Assembly: GCA_902600475.1 (NCBI GenBank)
Contig: CACKJM010000005.1
Span: forward strand, 1-64,000
Direction: 5' to 3'
Source of the DNA: an uncultured Prochlorococcus sp.
Lineage (GTDB): Bacteria; Cyanobacteriota; Cyanobacteriia; PCC-6307; Cyanobiaceae
DNA length: 64,000 nucleotides
In this document: piece by piece, positions 20,383 through 28,587 of the stretch
How positions within the stretch are numbered: the first letter of the stretch is position 1
Layout of the letters: the number at the start of each line of letters is the position of its first letter
Made by a program: the position numbers and the translations under genes
The notes under the pieces: model-generated
The model's database searches: none
What the model was told of the DNA's origin: nothing
Seen by the model: the letters and a program-made list of their open reading frames with translations, nothing else

Positions 20383-21393
20383 TTGAATATTCCTGAAAAT
20401 TCAAATAAAAAAAGAATTTCAATTGATTTACCTGAGGAACTAATTTCCAAGTTTGATCAATTAAGAAAAGAGTGGGGATTTAGAGCAAGAGGACCTGTAA
20501 TAGAAAAGATACTTAGAGAACTTCTTCAAGAAGATGATTTACTACCTAAGAACCAACAGCAAGAAATAAACTTTAACGAGAAGAAGAATAATGAAAATTT
20601 AAATATTGATGAAGATACTGCATTGGTATTAATTAAATCAGACGTAAAAAAAGAAGTTAATAAGATATCTTTGAATAAAAGATTTACAAATAACAATCAA
20701 TATAAAGAAAAAGCCAACTCAAACATAAGCCTTCCCAATTTTGTTGAAAAAAAAGTAAAGAATCTAAGAAGAAGTATTAATAGTGAAAAATTAAATGAGA
20801 ATATTAATGATATTCAAATTAATACAATTAAAGAAACTGAATTAATAAAATGTCGAATTGAGTTAATTAGTCATTGGAAAACCTTATATGGATCAGTTCC
20901 TAATGATCATGTAATAGAAGCTTCGATGGATTGGTTTGAAAGAGATATATGGCCAAATCTTGATGGAACAGAAAATCTACCCTTTACGTGGAGTGCAGCC
21001 AATAAATTAATGTCAGAATTATGCCCATTTTGGATAAAGAAAAATCCATCCCTTGAAATTGTTTTATTAATGATTGGTGTTTTAGAAGACCCTTTTGCTA
21101 CATCAGATCTGATAAATAGAATACCAACACTTATGAGAAGGTTTGTAAGTAGATTTAAGCGAAATAATAGATCAAATTCATTTGAAACGTTGGACTCCAC
21201 GATGACAGTACATGGAGCACTTAAATTATTGAATTTATCAACATCCGCAGGATCTGCTCATACTTTCCGTAAAATTAGGGAGGCCTATAAATATATAGCC
21301 TTAGAGACTCATCCAGATGCTGGAGGCTCAACAGATCAAATGAGAAAATTAAATGAAGCGTATCAATTGCTAAAAAATCTATATAGAAAATAG
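20383..21393 (+). CDS. Ribbon-helix-helix plus J-domain fusion protein
   Basis: 336 residues with an unusual architecture. Residues about 9-50 (KRISIDLPEELISKFDQL, then GFRARGPVIEKILRELL) fit a ribbon-helix-helix DNA-binding fold. A charged linker follows (about 50-150), then an unassigned domain at about 150-270 with WFERDIWPNL and FWIKKNPSLEIVL. Residues about 292-336 form a J-domain-like hairpin with the HPD motif at 310-312 (ALETHPDAGGS, MRKLNEAYQLLKNL). A DNA-binding regulator tied to a DnaK co-chaperone is the plain inference; no target is known. Start is TTG at 20383; no ATG or GTG precedes it in frame. The palindrome modules lie immediately downstream. Confidence 0.8.
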   Translation: MNIPENSNKKRISIDLPEELISKFDQLRKEWGFRARGPVIEKILRELLQEDDLLPKNQQQEINFNEKKNNENLNIDEDTALVLIKSDVKKEVNKISLNKRFTNNNQYKEKANSNISLPNFVEKKVKNLRRSINSEKLNENINDIQINTIKETELIKCRIELISHWKTLYGSVPNDHVIEASMDWFERDIWPNLDGTENLPFTWSAANKLMSELCPFWIKKNPSLEIVLLMIGVLEDPFATSDLINRIPTLMRRFVSRFKRNNRSNSFETLDSTMTVHGALKLLNLSTSAGSAHTFRKIREAYKYIALETHPDAGGSTDQMRKLNEAYQLLKNLYRK

Positions 21394-21402
21394 TATTCAA
21401 AT

Positions 21403-21449
21403 TCTCATATAAGACTTATTATAGGTCTTATTAAGAGTCTCATATAAGA
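21403..21449. repeat. Palindrome-pair module, copy A
   Basis: Two copies of the 12-mer TCTCATATAAGA (21403-21414 and 21438-21449), exactly 35 bases apart start to start. Each is one mismatch from the perfect palindrome TCTCATATGAGA. The 23 bases between are AT-rich and resemble those of copies B and C. It sits 10 bp after the stop of the RHH-J gene. Confidence 0.85.
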
Positions 21450-21573
21450 TAAATGCTAAGTACTAAATTTATGATTTTAATTAATTAATTTTATTCAAAT
21501 TTATGAAAACAAAAATAATATTAAAATGAAATTAAAATAAAATTTACTTTAAAAAAATTAACTGTATACAAAT

Positions 21574-21620
21574 TCTTATATGAGACTTATTATAAGTCTA
21601 TTATATAGTCTCATATTAGA
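21574..21620. repeat. Palindrome-pair module, copy B
   Basis: TCTTATATGAGA at 21574-21585 and TCTCATATTAGA at 21609-21620, again 35 bases start to start. The spacer begins CTTATTATA as in copy A. The two arms are nearly complementary to each other, so a transcript could also fold here. Confidence 0.85.
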
Positions 21621-21660
21621 TAAGTAAGATAATTAACCAATTCAAATGAATTATACCCTA

Positions 21661-21743
21661 GCTGCTTAATTTCTTGGAATAATCATAAATTAAGTAAAAA
21701 AAATAATAAATTATGTCCTTTAAGTGTCCAAGAAATTAAGTAG
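21661..21743. ncRNA. Long hairpin, candidate small RNA or structured untranslated region
   Basis: CTGCTTAATTTCTTGGA at 21662-21678 pairs with TCCAAGAAATTAAGTAG at 21727-21743: 17 consecutive positions with only one non-Watson-Crick (G-U type) pair. The 48-nt loop contains a second short pairing (CATAA with TTATG). No open frame explains it, and it lies in the 410 bp gap between the RHH-J gene and the 82-residue gene. Strand and promoter are undetermined; no known cyanobacterial RNA family was recognised. Confidence 0.45.
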
Positions 21744-21781
21744 GGCTAAAAAGTATTGCTACTACTGGTATTATTGTCCTC

Positions 21782-21806
21782 TAGTACTGCCTTAAAGACA
21801 GTACTA
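21782..21806 (-). terminator. Hairpin overlapping the stop codon of the 82-residue gene
   Basis: TAGTACTG (21782-21789) and CAGTACTA (21799-21806) form a perfect 8-bp stem around a 9-nt loop. The right arm contains the TAG stop of the minus-strand gene. No T-run follows on that strand, so it may be a processing or stability hairpin rather than a classical terminator. Confidence 0.4.
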
Positions 21807-22052
21807 CTTAGATTGAAGTTTTTCAATTGCAGTTTGTTTATCAATACTAGGGATATCACTTAATCCGTTAACATCAAACCAAGGGGCGCTAGCCCAATCA
21901 AATCCTTCGCCAAAAGTATTATCAGGTGCAGTTATATACCAATGACATGATGCATCTGGTATGTCAACAGCACATTTTGACCAATCATCTGACCACTGAG
22001 GGACTTGTACCCAAAGTACTGAAGATAGAAGTAGAGATAGAATATTGATCAT
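21804..22052 (-). CDS. Small exported protein, 82 residues
   Basis: Unassigned protein with a hydrophobic N-terminus (MINILSLLLSSVLWVQV) that looks like a short signal or anchor. It continues into a Trp-rich body with two cysteines (Cys27 and Cys36, as in CAVDIPDASCHWY) that could form a disulfide in the periplasm. The segment GEGFDWASAPWFDV is distinctive. Start ATG at 22052. The nearest upstream sites are the palindrome module C (22099-22145), making it the best candidate target for whatever binds there. Probably a conserved picocyanobacterial gene, but function unknown. Confidence 0.7.
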   Translation of the reverse strand: MINILSLLLSSVLWVQVPQWSDDWSKCAVDIPDASCHWYITAPDNTFGEGFDWASAPWFDVNGLSDIPSIDKQTAIEKLQSK

Positions 22053-22098
22053 GCGTATTATCTTACAACATTAATTACTTTTATAGGATTATTATCTG

Positions 22099-22145
22099 TC
22101 TTAGATAAGAATTATATATAGACTAGTTTATAGTCTCATATGAGA
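22099..22145. repeat. Palindrome-pair module, copy C
   Basis: TCTTAGATAAGA at 22099-22110 and the perfect palindrome TCTCATATGAGA at 22134-22145, 35 bases apart as in copies A and B. It lies 47 bp upstream of the ATG of the 82-residue minus-strand gene and 13 bp downstream of the pheT stop, a position fitting an operator. Confidence 0.85.
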
Positions 22146-22157
22146 TTAACAATATAA

Positions 22158-24602
22158 TTAATTCCTCAATTTAGTGTTAAAACATTTTTCAACATTAGAA
22201 ATAATATTTGAATGTATTGATGTAATGTCCGAGTCCAGTAATGTTTTATCTTCATCTCTATAAGATAATCTAAATGTATAACTTATATGATCACCTCCAA
22301 ATTTAGTATCTTCAAAAACATCGAGTAAATGTACATCCTCCAAGAGATTTTTTCCTGTTTTTCTTATTTGTGATGTTATCTCGCTAATTAAAAATTTCTT
22401 ACTGAAAACAAAATTTATATCCCTTTCCATTTTCGGAACAATTGGGTATTGCTTATATATTGGAATCCATTTATTTTTTCTTGTACTAGCTACCAAGAGG
22501 TTAGAAACATTTACGTTAAATAAATAAACTTTTTTTAATGACTTCTTTTCTAATATTAGTTTGGGATGTATTTCACCAAAATAACCTGCATCTTTCCCTT
22601 CAATAACTAATTTCGCTGTTCTTCCTGGATGAAGAAAATTAATTGAATCAGTAGGTTTATCATCAATTTTTATGTTCAATGATGATAAAGCCTCCTTTAA
22701 CTTTCCTCTGGCCTGGTAATAATTAAGATCGTTATCCTTACCCGAATTTATCCATTTTCCAAATTTTTTATTTCCATAAATTGCACCATTCAGAACTTCT
22801 TCTTGAATGAGCTCAGTTTTCTTTTGAAAAACATTTCCAATTTCAAATATATAACAACTTGCTTGTCCAGCTTTTATATTCCGGTTCACTATTTCCAAAT
22901 GTTCTTTCCAGATATTATCTCTAAGACAGCTTGTTTCTATTAACAAGGGATTAGAAATCTTTATTAGTTTTTCATTATCTTCAGGAACAAGAGAATAGCT
23001 TAGTACTTCGTTAAAACCATTTTCTATAAAACCATTTTTTACTTTTCTCAATGCCAACTGTTCTGATGACAATTTTCCAGGCTTAATTGGATTAGGAAGT
23101 TTTAAGTCGAATCTGTCATACCCTATTAATCTAGCTATTTCTTCAATTAAATCTATTTCTCTTGTTAAATCATGTGATCTATTAGGAATTACTGCTACAT
23201 CCCAGCCATATTCTTTATTTTTTAAAGTGCAACCTATAAGTTTTAATTTACCAACTATTTCACTATCTGATAAATTTCTTTTTTCAAATTGATCGTTAAT
23301 TATTAATGGTCCAAGAATTTTATGTATTCGATTTCTCCGTAGTTTTATAAATATTTCTTCATTACTTAATAAATTGGAAGTATTGATGATTGGTGAATTA
23401 ATAGAAAAATATTCTTCTAAAAGATTAATTGCCCTTGTTACTGCACTTATTGTATTTTTTGATGAAATCCCTTTTTCATACCTGCTGCTAGATTCTGTTC
23501 TTATGCCAGCCGCCTTGGAAGATTTTCTTATAGTAACTGGATTAAAAACAGCGCCTTCAAGGTAAATAGATGAGGTAGTATTACTTACAGAAGTCTCTAA
23601 ACCGCCGATAACACCTGCAATAGCAACCGGTTTATCGCAACAAGTAATAACTGTTATATTGTCATTTAAGTCATATTCTTTACCATCTAAACAAATAAGG
23701 CTTTCGTTATCCTTGCCTTTTCTTACAGAAAAATCTTCTGGAGAAACATCCTTACCAATTAAATTTGATAGTTTATCTTTATCAAACGCATGCAAAGGTT
23801 GACCTTGTTCTAAAAGAATATAATTTGTCAAATCAACTAGAAGATTAATAGATTTTATACCTGATTTTTCAATACGGTCTATTAGCCAATTTGGCGATAA
23901 TTTCTCTCCATTTACTCCATCAATACAGCTTATTGTATAAATGCAATTAGATTCTATAGCCTCTGGACAAAGTTTAATTCCCTTAAGTAAATGAATATTG
24001 TATTTATGATTTAATTCTGGAAAATTTAATGTGGATTCTAAAAGGGCAGAAATTTCACGGGCTATACCTATAACAGACATTCCGTCAGGTCTATTAGCTG
24101 TAATGGCTAAATCATAAATATAATCATTTAATTGAAGCAAGTCAGACCCTGGAGTGCCCAATTCATGTTTTAGGGCCAAAACTTCATCAACGATCTCTAT
24201 CCCTTCGCTATAGTCCTCTAAACCAAGTTCCTGCAGTGAACATATCATTCCTTCACTCATGACACCTCTAATTTCGCTTTTTTTAATAGTTAAATCAACT
24301 GCATTTAATTTCGCGCCGACAGTAGCAACATAAACATAAATATTTGGTTTAATATTGCGCGCGCCACAGATAATTTGTAAATTCTTTGAATTACCAATAT
24401 CGACTTGGCAAATTGAAAGTTTGTCAGATCCTTCGTGTTTTAAAACAGATAATACCTTACCTAAAACAACACCATTTACATTTTCTGAACAATCTTCTAA
24501 TGATTCAACCTCAAATCCACCAATAGACAATTTCTCAGAGAGATCTTCAGGAGTAGAAGTAATTTCTACTAAATTTTTCAACCAATTTTGAGAAACTTTC
24601 AT
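22158..24602 (-). CDS. pheT: Phenylalanyl-tRNA synthetase beta subunit
   Basis: Beta subunit of the heterotetrameric enzyme charging tRNA-Phe. Domains in order: N-terminal MKVSQNWLKNLVEIT, OB-fold tRNA-binding region (VVLGKVLSVLKHEGSDKLSI), B3/4 editing domain (DLAITANRPDGMSVIGIARE), B5 (WDVAVIPNRSHDLTREIDLI), catalytic-like core, and FDX-anticodon-binding end (YPIVPKMERDINFVF). The 814 residues are full length. Start ATG at 24602. pheS is not in this window. Confidence 0.97.
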   Translation of the reverse strand: MKVSQNWLKNLVEITSTPEDLSEKLSIGGFEVESLEDCSENVNGVVLGKVLSVLKHEGSDKLSICQVDIGNSKNLQIICGARNIKPNIYVYVATVGAKLNAVDLTIKKSEIRGVMSEGMICSLQELGLEDYSEGIEIVDEVLALKHELGTPGSDLLQLNDYIYDLAITANRPDGMSVIGIAREISALLESTLNFPELNHKYNIHLLKGIKLCPEAIESNCIYTISCIDGVNGEKLSPNWLIDRIEKSGIKSINLLVDLTNYILLEQGQPLHAFDKDKLSNLIGKDVSPEDFSVRKGKDNESLICLDGKEYDLNDNITVITCCDKPVAIAGVIGGLETSVSNTTSSIYLEGAVFNPVTIRKSSKAAGIRTESSSRYEKGISSKNTISAVTRAINLLEEYFSINSPIINTSNLLSNEEIFIKLRRNRIHKILGPLIINDQFEKRNLSDSEIVGKLKLIGCTLKNKEYGWDVAVIPNRSHDLTREIDLIEEIARLIGYDRFDLKLPNPIKPGKLSSEQLALRKVKNGFIENGFNEVLSYSLVPEDNEKLIKISNPLLIETSCLRDNIWKEHLEIVNRNIKAGQASCYIFEIGNVFQKKTELIQEEVLNGAIYGNKKFGKWINSGKDNDLNYYQARGKLKEALSSLNIKIDDKPTDSINFLHPGRTAKLVIEGKDAGYFGEIHPKLILEKKSLKKVYLFNVNVSNLLVASTRKNKWIPIYKQYPIVPKMERDINFVFSKKFLISEITSQIRKTGKNLLEDVHLLDVFEDTKFGGDHISYTFRLSYRDEDKTLLDSDITSIHSNIISNVEKCFNTKLRN

Positions 24603-24703
24603 ATATATTTTTTAATCAATGTTGATAAAAGAAAAGAGTAAATCTTCAAAAAAGTTTGTTGAAGATGTACAATAGAAAATTATACAATAAAGTATTAATT
24701 AAA

Positions 24704-24898
24704 ATGGCAAAAAAAGGGACAAGAGTTGTAGTGACCCTGGAATGTACTGAAGCTAGGACAAGCACAGATCCTAAGAGATCAAATGGTGTATCAAGATATA
24801 CTACTGAAAAGAATCGTAGAAATACAACTGAAAGGTTAGAACTAAAAAAGTTTAATCCTCATTTAAATAGAATGACAATTCACAAAGAAATTAAGTAA
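24704..24898 (+). CDS. rpmG: 50S ribosomal protein L33
   Basis: 64-residue ribosomal protein beginning [17 protein letters not shown] and ending [10 protein letters not shown], with the typical [20 protein letters not shown] core. The frame is open back to an ATG at 24656, but the 16 extra residues have no counterpart in L33. The ATG at 24704 begins exactly at the conserved MAKK, so it is taken as the start. rpsR follows 17 bp later, the usual cyanobacterial rpmG-rpsR pair. Confidence 0.95.
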   Translation: MAKKGTRVVVTLECTEARTSTDPKRSNGVSRYTTEKNRRNTTERLELKKFNPHLNRMTIHKEIK

Positions 24899-24915
24899 TC
24901 AAATCAAATTAAATC

Positions 24916-25137
24916 ATGCCTAATTCAATTTTTAAAAAACAATTATCACCTATCAAACCTGGAGATCCTATTGACTATAAGGATGTAGAACTACTAAAAA
25001 AATTCATAACTGAGAGGGGCAAAATTTTACCAAGAAGGATGACAGGTTTAACCTCTAAGCAACAAAGAGATCTCACATTAGCTGTTAAAAGAGCCAGAAT
25101 TGTAGCTCTTTTACCCTTCGTAAATCCTGAAGGATAA
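24916..25137 (+). CDS. rpsR: 30S ribosomal protein S18
   Basis: 73-residue ribosomal protein with the S18 pattern: [20 protein letters not shown], then [20 protein letters not shown] and [11 protein letters not shown] at the C-terminus, normal length for cyanobacteria. It lies directly after rpmG and before the RNB exonuclease gene, consistent with one transcript. Confidence 0.97.
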   Translation: MPNSIFKKQLSPIKPGDPIDYKDVELLKKFITERGKILPRRMTGLTSKQQRDLTLAVKRARIVALLPFVNPEG

Positions 25138-25182
25138 TTTCATATTGAATATAGTTTGCAATATAATTAATATCTCAAATAT

Positions 25183-26367
25183 TTGAAAGATTTAACTAAT
25201 TTAAAAACATATATTATTGACTCTGATGATCCACATGAGGTTGATGACGCAATTTCATTAGAAATAAAAGAAGGAAATAAAAAAAATTTGTGGATACATA
25301 TTAGTAATCCATGCAAACTCTTTTTGCATGACTCTAGTGTTGATTTAAATGCAAGAAAGAGAAATAGCAGTTTATATTTAATTGATCAATATGTTCCAAT
25401 GCTTCCTAAGGATATTCTTGAAAAGGCAAATCTAGCTCAAAATAAAGTTTCAGAAACTATAAGTGCAGCAATTGAATTCAATGACGATGGATCAATAAAT
25501 AAATATGAAATAACTGAAGCAATAATAAAACCAAAATATCAATTAACATATGAAGATGCAAATGAAATATTAGAAATAGAACCTAAAGAAGAAATAGAAT
25601 TAATTGAGATTAAAAATTTATTAGAAAAAAGTATTACATTCAGAAAGAAACAAGGAGCAATTATTTTTGAAAGTCCTAATAATAAAATTAAATTATATGA
25701 GGATAAGATTATACTAACTAAATTAGAGAAAACAATATCACAAAGTATAGTTTCAGAATCAATGATATTAATGGGTTATGTAACAAGTTTATTTATAGAT
25801 AAATATGATTTAGCGGCAGCATTTAGGATTCAAAAAATAAACTGCAATCCTTCTGAAATACTTAATAAATACAATGATAGTGATATTAAATATATAATAT
25901 TAAAACAATATATGGGAAGAAGTTACATAACTACTAAGCCAGGAATCCATGAATCACTAGGCCTTAAAATGTATGTACAATGTACTTCACCATTACGAAG
26001 ATATCTTGATTTAATTATTCAAAGACAAGTCTATAATAAAATTAATAACTACGAAGTTCTTAGTAAAGATTCAGTCTCTAAGATTATTGATTATTCAAAA
26101 AATAGACAATTAGAAAATAATAATATATTTAAAAATGATAAATTTAAATATTTATCATTATTTTTTAAGAATGAAAAAAAACCTTTTTATAAGGTAATAT
26201 TCGTTAAGTGGATTAATCATAAAAAAAATATTGCATTGGTTTATTTCCCAGATTATTCACTAGAATTACTTATTACTCTTTTTGTATCAATAGAAATATA
26301 TAGTAATAAAATATATAAAGTTAAATATATTATAAATGATAGTAATCTTTTAGAATTTATTTATTAA
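25183..26367 (+). CDS. RNB-domain exoribonuclease (RNase II/R-like), minimal form
   Basis: A 394-residue protein consisting of little more than an RNB catalytic domain. The metal-binding cluster is intact near the N-terminus (IDSDDPHEVDDAISLE: Asp13, Glu19, Asp21, Asp22, with Glu at one position that is Asp in E. coli RNase II). The C-terminal substrate loop CTSPLRRYLDLIIQR is also conserved. The N-terminal cold-shock domains are absent and only a short, degenerate tail occupies the S1 position. Start TTG at 25183. It contrasts with the second RNB protein at 41.0 kb, which has the RNA-binding S1 domain but a degenerate centre. Confidence 0.85.
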   Translation: MKDLTNLKTYIIDSDDPHEVDDAISLEIKEGNKKNLWIHISNPCKLFLHDSSVDLNARKRNSSLYLIDQYVPMLPKDILEKANLAQNKVSETISAAIEFNDDGSINKYEITEAIIKPKYQLTYEDANEILEIEPKEEIELIEIKNLLEKSITFRKKQGAIIFESPNNKIKLYEDKIILTKLEKTISQSIVSESMILMGYVTSLFIDKYDLAAAFRIQKINCNPSEILNKYNDSDIKYIILKQYMGRSYITTKPGIHESLGLKMYVQCTSPLRRYLDLIIQRQVYNKINNYEVLSKDSVSKIIDYSKNRQLENNNIFKNDKFKYLSLFFKNEKKPFYKVIFVKWINHKKNIALVYFPDYSLELLITLFVSIEIYSNKIYKVKYIINDSNLLEFIY

Positions 26368-26435
26368 AAATATAATAAATAGAATAGGTTGTTATTAGTT
26401 TAAAAAATATCTGTTAGTATTAATAAAAAAACTTT

Positions 26436-27980
26436 ATGACTTTTGTCATTACTACTCCTTTATACTATGTTAATGATAAACCTCATTTAGGAAGTGTATA
26501 TACAACAATAATTTGTGACTCAATAGCTAGGTATAAAAGGCTTGCAGGTGAAGATGTTATTTTCATCACTGGTGTTGATGAACATGGTTTAAAAATACAA
26601 AGAACAGCTAATGAAAAGGGTATTGAACCAAAATCACATTGTGATGAAATCTCAGAAGTCTTTAATAATAATTGGAAAAATTGGAATATATCATTTGACA
26701 AATTTATAAGAACAAGCTCAAAAAATCATGAATTTGTTGTTAAGGAATTTTATGAAAGAGTAAAAGCTTCAGATGATATCTATATGGGAGTTCAAAAAGG
26801 TTGGTATTGTGTCGGTTGTGAAGAATTTAAAGATAATCCAGAAAACTCATCAACATACAAGTGTCCAATACATCAAAAAAATCTAGAATGGAAAAATGAA
26901 GAGAATCTCTTTTTTAGGCTTTCAAAATATCAAAATGAAATCGAGAAAATAATCAACGAACCTTCTTTTATAGAGCCAATAGAAAGAAAGAATGAAATTA
27001 TAAATTTTGTTTCTAGAGGTTTAAAGGATTTTTCAATTTCAAGAACAAATGTTACATGGGGAATTCCAGTTCCTGGTTACGATAAACATACCTTTTATGT
27101 ATGGTTTGATGCTTTACTTGGATATGTAAGTTCCATAAGTTCTGATGCGACAGAATATTCATTGGAAAAATCAATTAATGGAGGATGGCCAGCTGATGTT
27201 CATTTAATTGGTAAGGATATTCTGAGATTTCATGCTGTATACTGGCCTGCAATGCTCATTTCTGCCAAAATGAAAGTTCCTAAAAAGGTTTTTGGGCACG
27301 GGTTTCTTACAAGAGAGGGGCAAAAAATGGGAAAAAGCTTAGGAAATGTACTCGACCCTGATTTGTTGCTTACAAAATATGGAAATGATCCAGTAAGGTG
27401 GTACCTCATTAAGGACATATCACTAGGAAATGATGGAGATTTTCAAGATAAAAGATTTGTTGACATCATCAATAATGACTTAGCAAATACAATTGGTAAT
27501 TTATTAAATAGAACATCATCAATGTCTAGAAAATGGTTTGATAATAAAGTGCCAAATAATGAAAAAATTTTAAGTGAAAATAAATTAGAGAATTTTGCAA
27601 AAATCTCAGTTGAAAACTTTATTAATAACTTTGATAACTACAAATTAGATCTAGCAGCTAATGAAGTACTGAGCCTAGCAATTAATACAAATTTGTATTT
27701 GAATAATAATCAGCCATGGCTGCTTATAAAAGAGAAAGATAATCTACCTCTAGTTAAAGAAATTATTTATAACGTTCTAGAAAGTACCCGAATAATAGGA
27801 TTATTATTACTACCGTTATTGCCCGAATTATCAACAAAAATTAATGAACAACTTGGTTCTATATACAGAGAGGAAATCCCTTGGAAAAAACAATTAATCT
27901 GGGGATTATTAGTTAGCGACTCAAATCTACCTAAACCCACTCCAATCATTAATAAACTTGAGTATGAGCAACAACTATAG
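26436..27980 (+). CDS. metG: Methionyl-tRNA synthetase
   Basis: Charges elongator and initiator tRNA-Met. HIGH-type motif PHLGS at residues 16-20, KMSKS-type motif KMGKS from Lys297, a zinc-knuckle region (CVGCEEF ... CPIHQ), and the anticodon-binding helix bundle to the end. The 514 residues correspond to the short form without the C-terminal tRNA-binding dimerisation domain. The 3' end overlaps the following lipoprotein gene by 17 bp. Confidence 0.97.
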   Translation: MTFVITTPLYYVNDKPHLGSVYTTIICDSIARYKRLAGEDVIFITGVDEHGLKIQRTANEKGIEPKSHCDEISEVFNNNWKNWNISFDKFIRTSSKNHEFVVKEFYERVKASDDIYMGVQKGWYCVGCEEFKDNPENSSTYKCPIHQKNLEWKNEENLFFRLSKYQNEIEKIINEPSFIEPIERKNEIINFVSRGLKDFSISRTNVTWGIPVPGYDKHTFYVWFDALLGYVSSISSDATEYSLEKSINGGWPADVHLIGKDILRFHAVYWPAMLISAKMKVPKKVFGHGFLTREGQKMGKSLGNVLDPDLLLTKYGNDPVRWYLIKDISLGNDGDFQDKRFVDIINNDLANTIGNLLNRTSSMSRKWFDNKVPNNEKILSENKLENFAKISVENFINNFDNYKLDLAANEVLSLAINTNLYLNNNQPWLLIKEKDNLPLVKEIIYNVLESTRIIGLLLLPLLPELSTKINEQLGSIYREEIPWKKQLIWGLLVSDSNLPKPTPIINKLEYEQQL

Positions 27981-28587
27981 ATTAATAATTTTCCTTCCAT
28001 TATTTTTCCTTGGTTGCGCCCCAAATGTAATTGATGAAAATAAAGTTATACAAAAAATAGACAGTTTAGATATGACTATTTTCTCTAAAAGTGGAGATAA
28101 AAAATATTCTATTACCAGTCCAAATTCAAGTTATAACAAAACTGAATTAAAATTCGAATTAAAAAAACCTATCATTAATATTCTTAATGGTGAAGAAACT
28201 AAATATATTATTAGTTCAGAAGAATCTACATTATCAGAAAACAATAAACTCTTGAAATTGAAAGGAAATGTTAAATTAAAAACTTTAAAAAAGAATGAGG
28301 ATATTTTAAATGCTGACAATTTTATTTGGAATATAGAAAATACTTACTATCTATTAGAGGGAAATATAAGATTTGAAAATCAAAATATCATCTTAAATTC
28401 AGGAAAAGCCATCTTGGATTCAGATAACATAATTGAATTTTTCAATCCAGTAAAATATATAATAAAAGATGAAAATAACGAAAATAAATATGAAATAAAC
28501 TCTGAAAATGCTTTCTATAATTTAAAGACTGAATCAGTAAGTTTTGAAGCAAAAGATAAAAGAGTTAAATCAATAATATATTTTTAA
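27964..28587 (+). CDS. LptC-like lipoprotein (LPS export system)
   Basis: Begins with a lipoprotein signal (NNYRLIIFLPLFFLGC, lipobox cysteine at residue 18 from the ATG). The remainder is beta-rich with repeating patterns such as TLSENNKLLKLKGNVKLKTL and EGNIRFENQNIILNSGKAIL, the style of LptC/LptA beta-jellyroll proteins that move lipopolysaccharide across the periplasm. Assignment rests on fold-like pattern and lipobox, so moderate. A TTG at 27958 could add two residues; ATG at 27964 is preferred. It overlaps metG by 17 bp and is convergent with the next gene, overlapping it by 4 bp. Confidence 0.65.
   Translation: MSNNYRLIIFLPLFFLGCAPNVIDENKVIQKIDSLDMTIFSKSGDKKYSITSPNSSYNKTELKFELKKPIINILNGEETKYIISSEESTLSENNKLLKLKGNVKLKTLKKNEDILNADNFIWNIENTYYLLEGNIRFENQNIILNSGKAILDSDNIIEFFNPVKYIIKDENNENKYEINSENAFYNLKTESVSFEAKDKRVKSIIYF

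Noticed and set aside
21403..22145. CRISPR array
   Set aside because: Only three modules at irregular distances, each made of two palindromes with a non-unique spacer; no cas gene in the window.
24656..24703. N-terminal extension of rpmG
   Set aside because: The frame is open to an earlier ATG, but the 16 residues do not belong to L33; the conserved MAKKGT starts at 24704.
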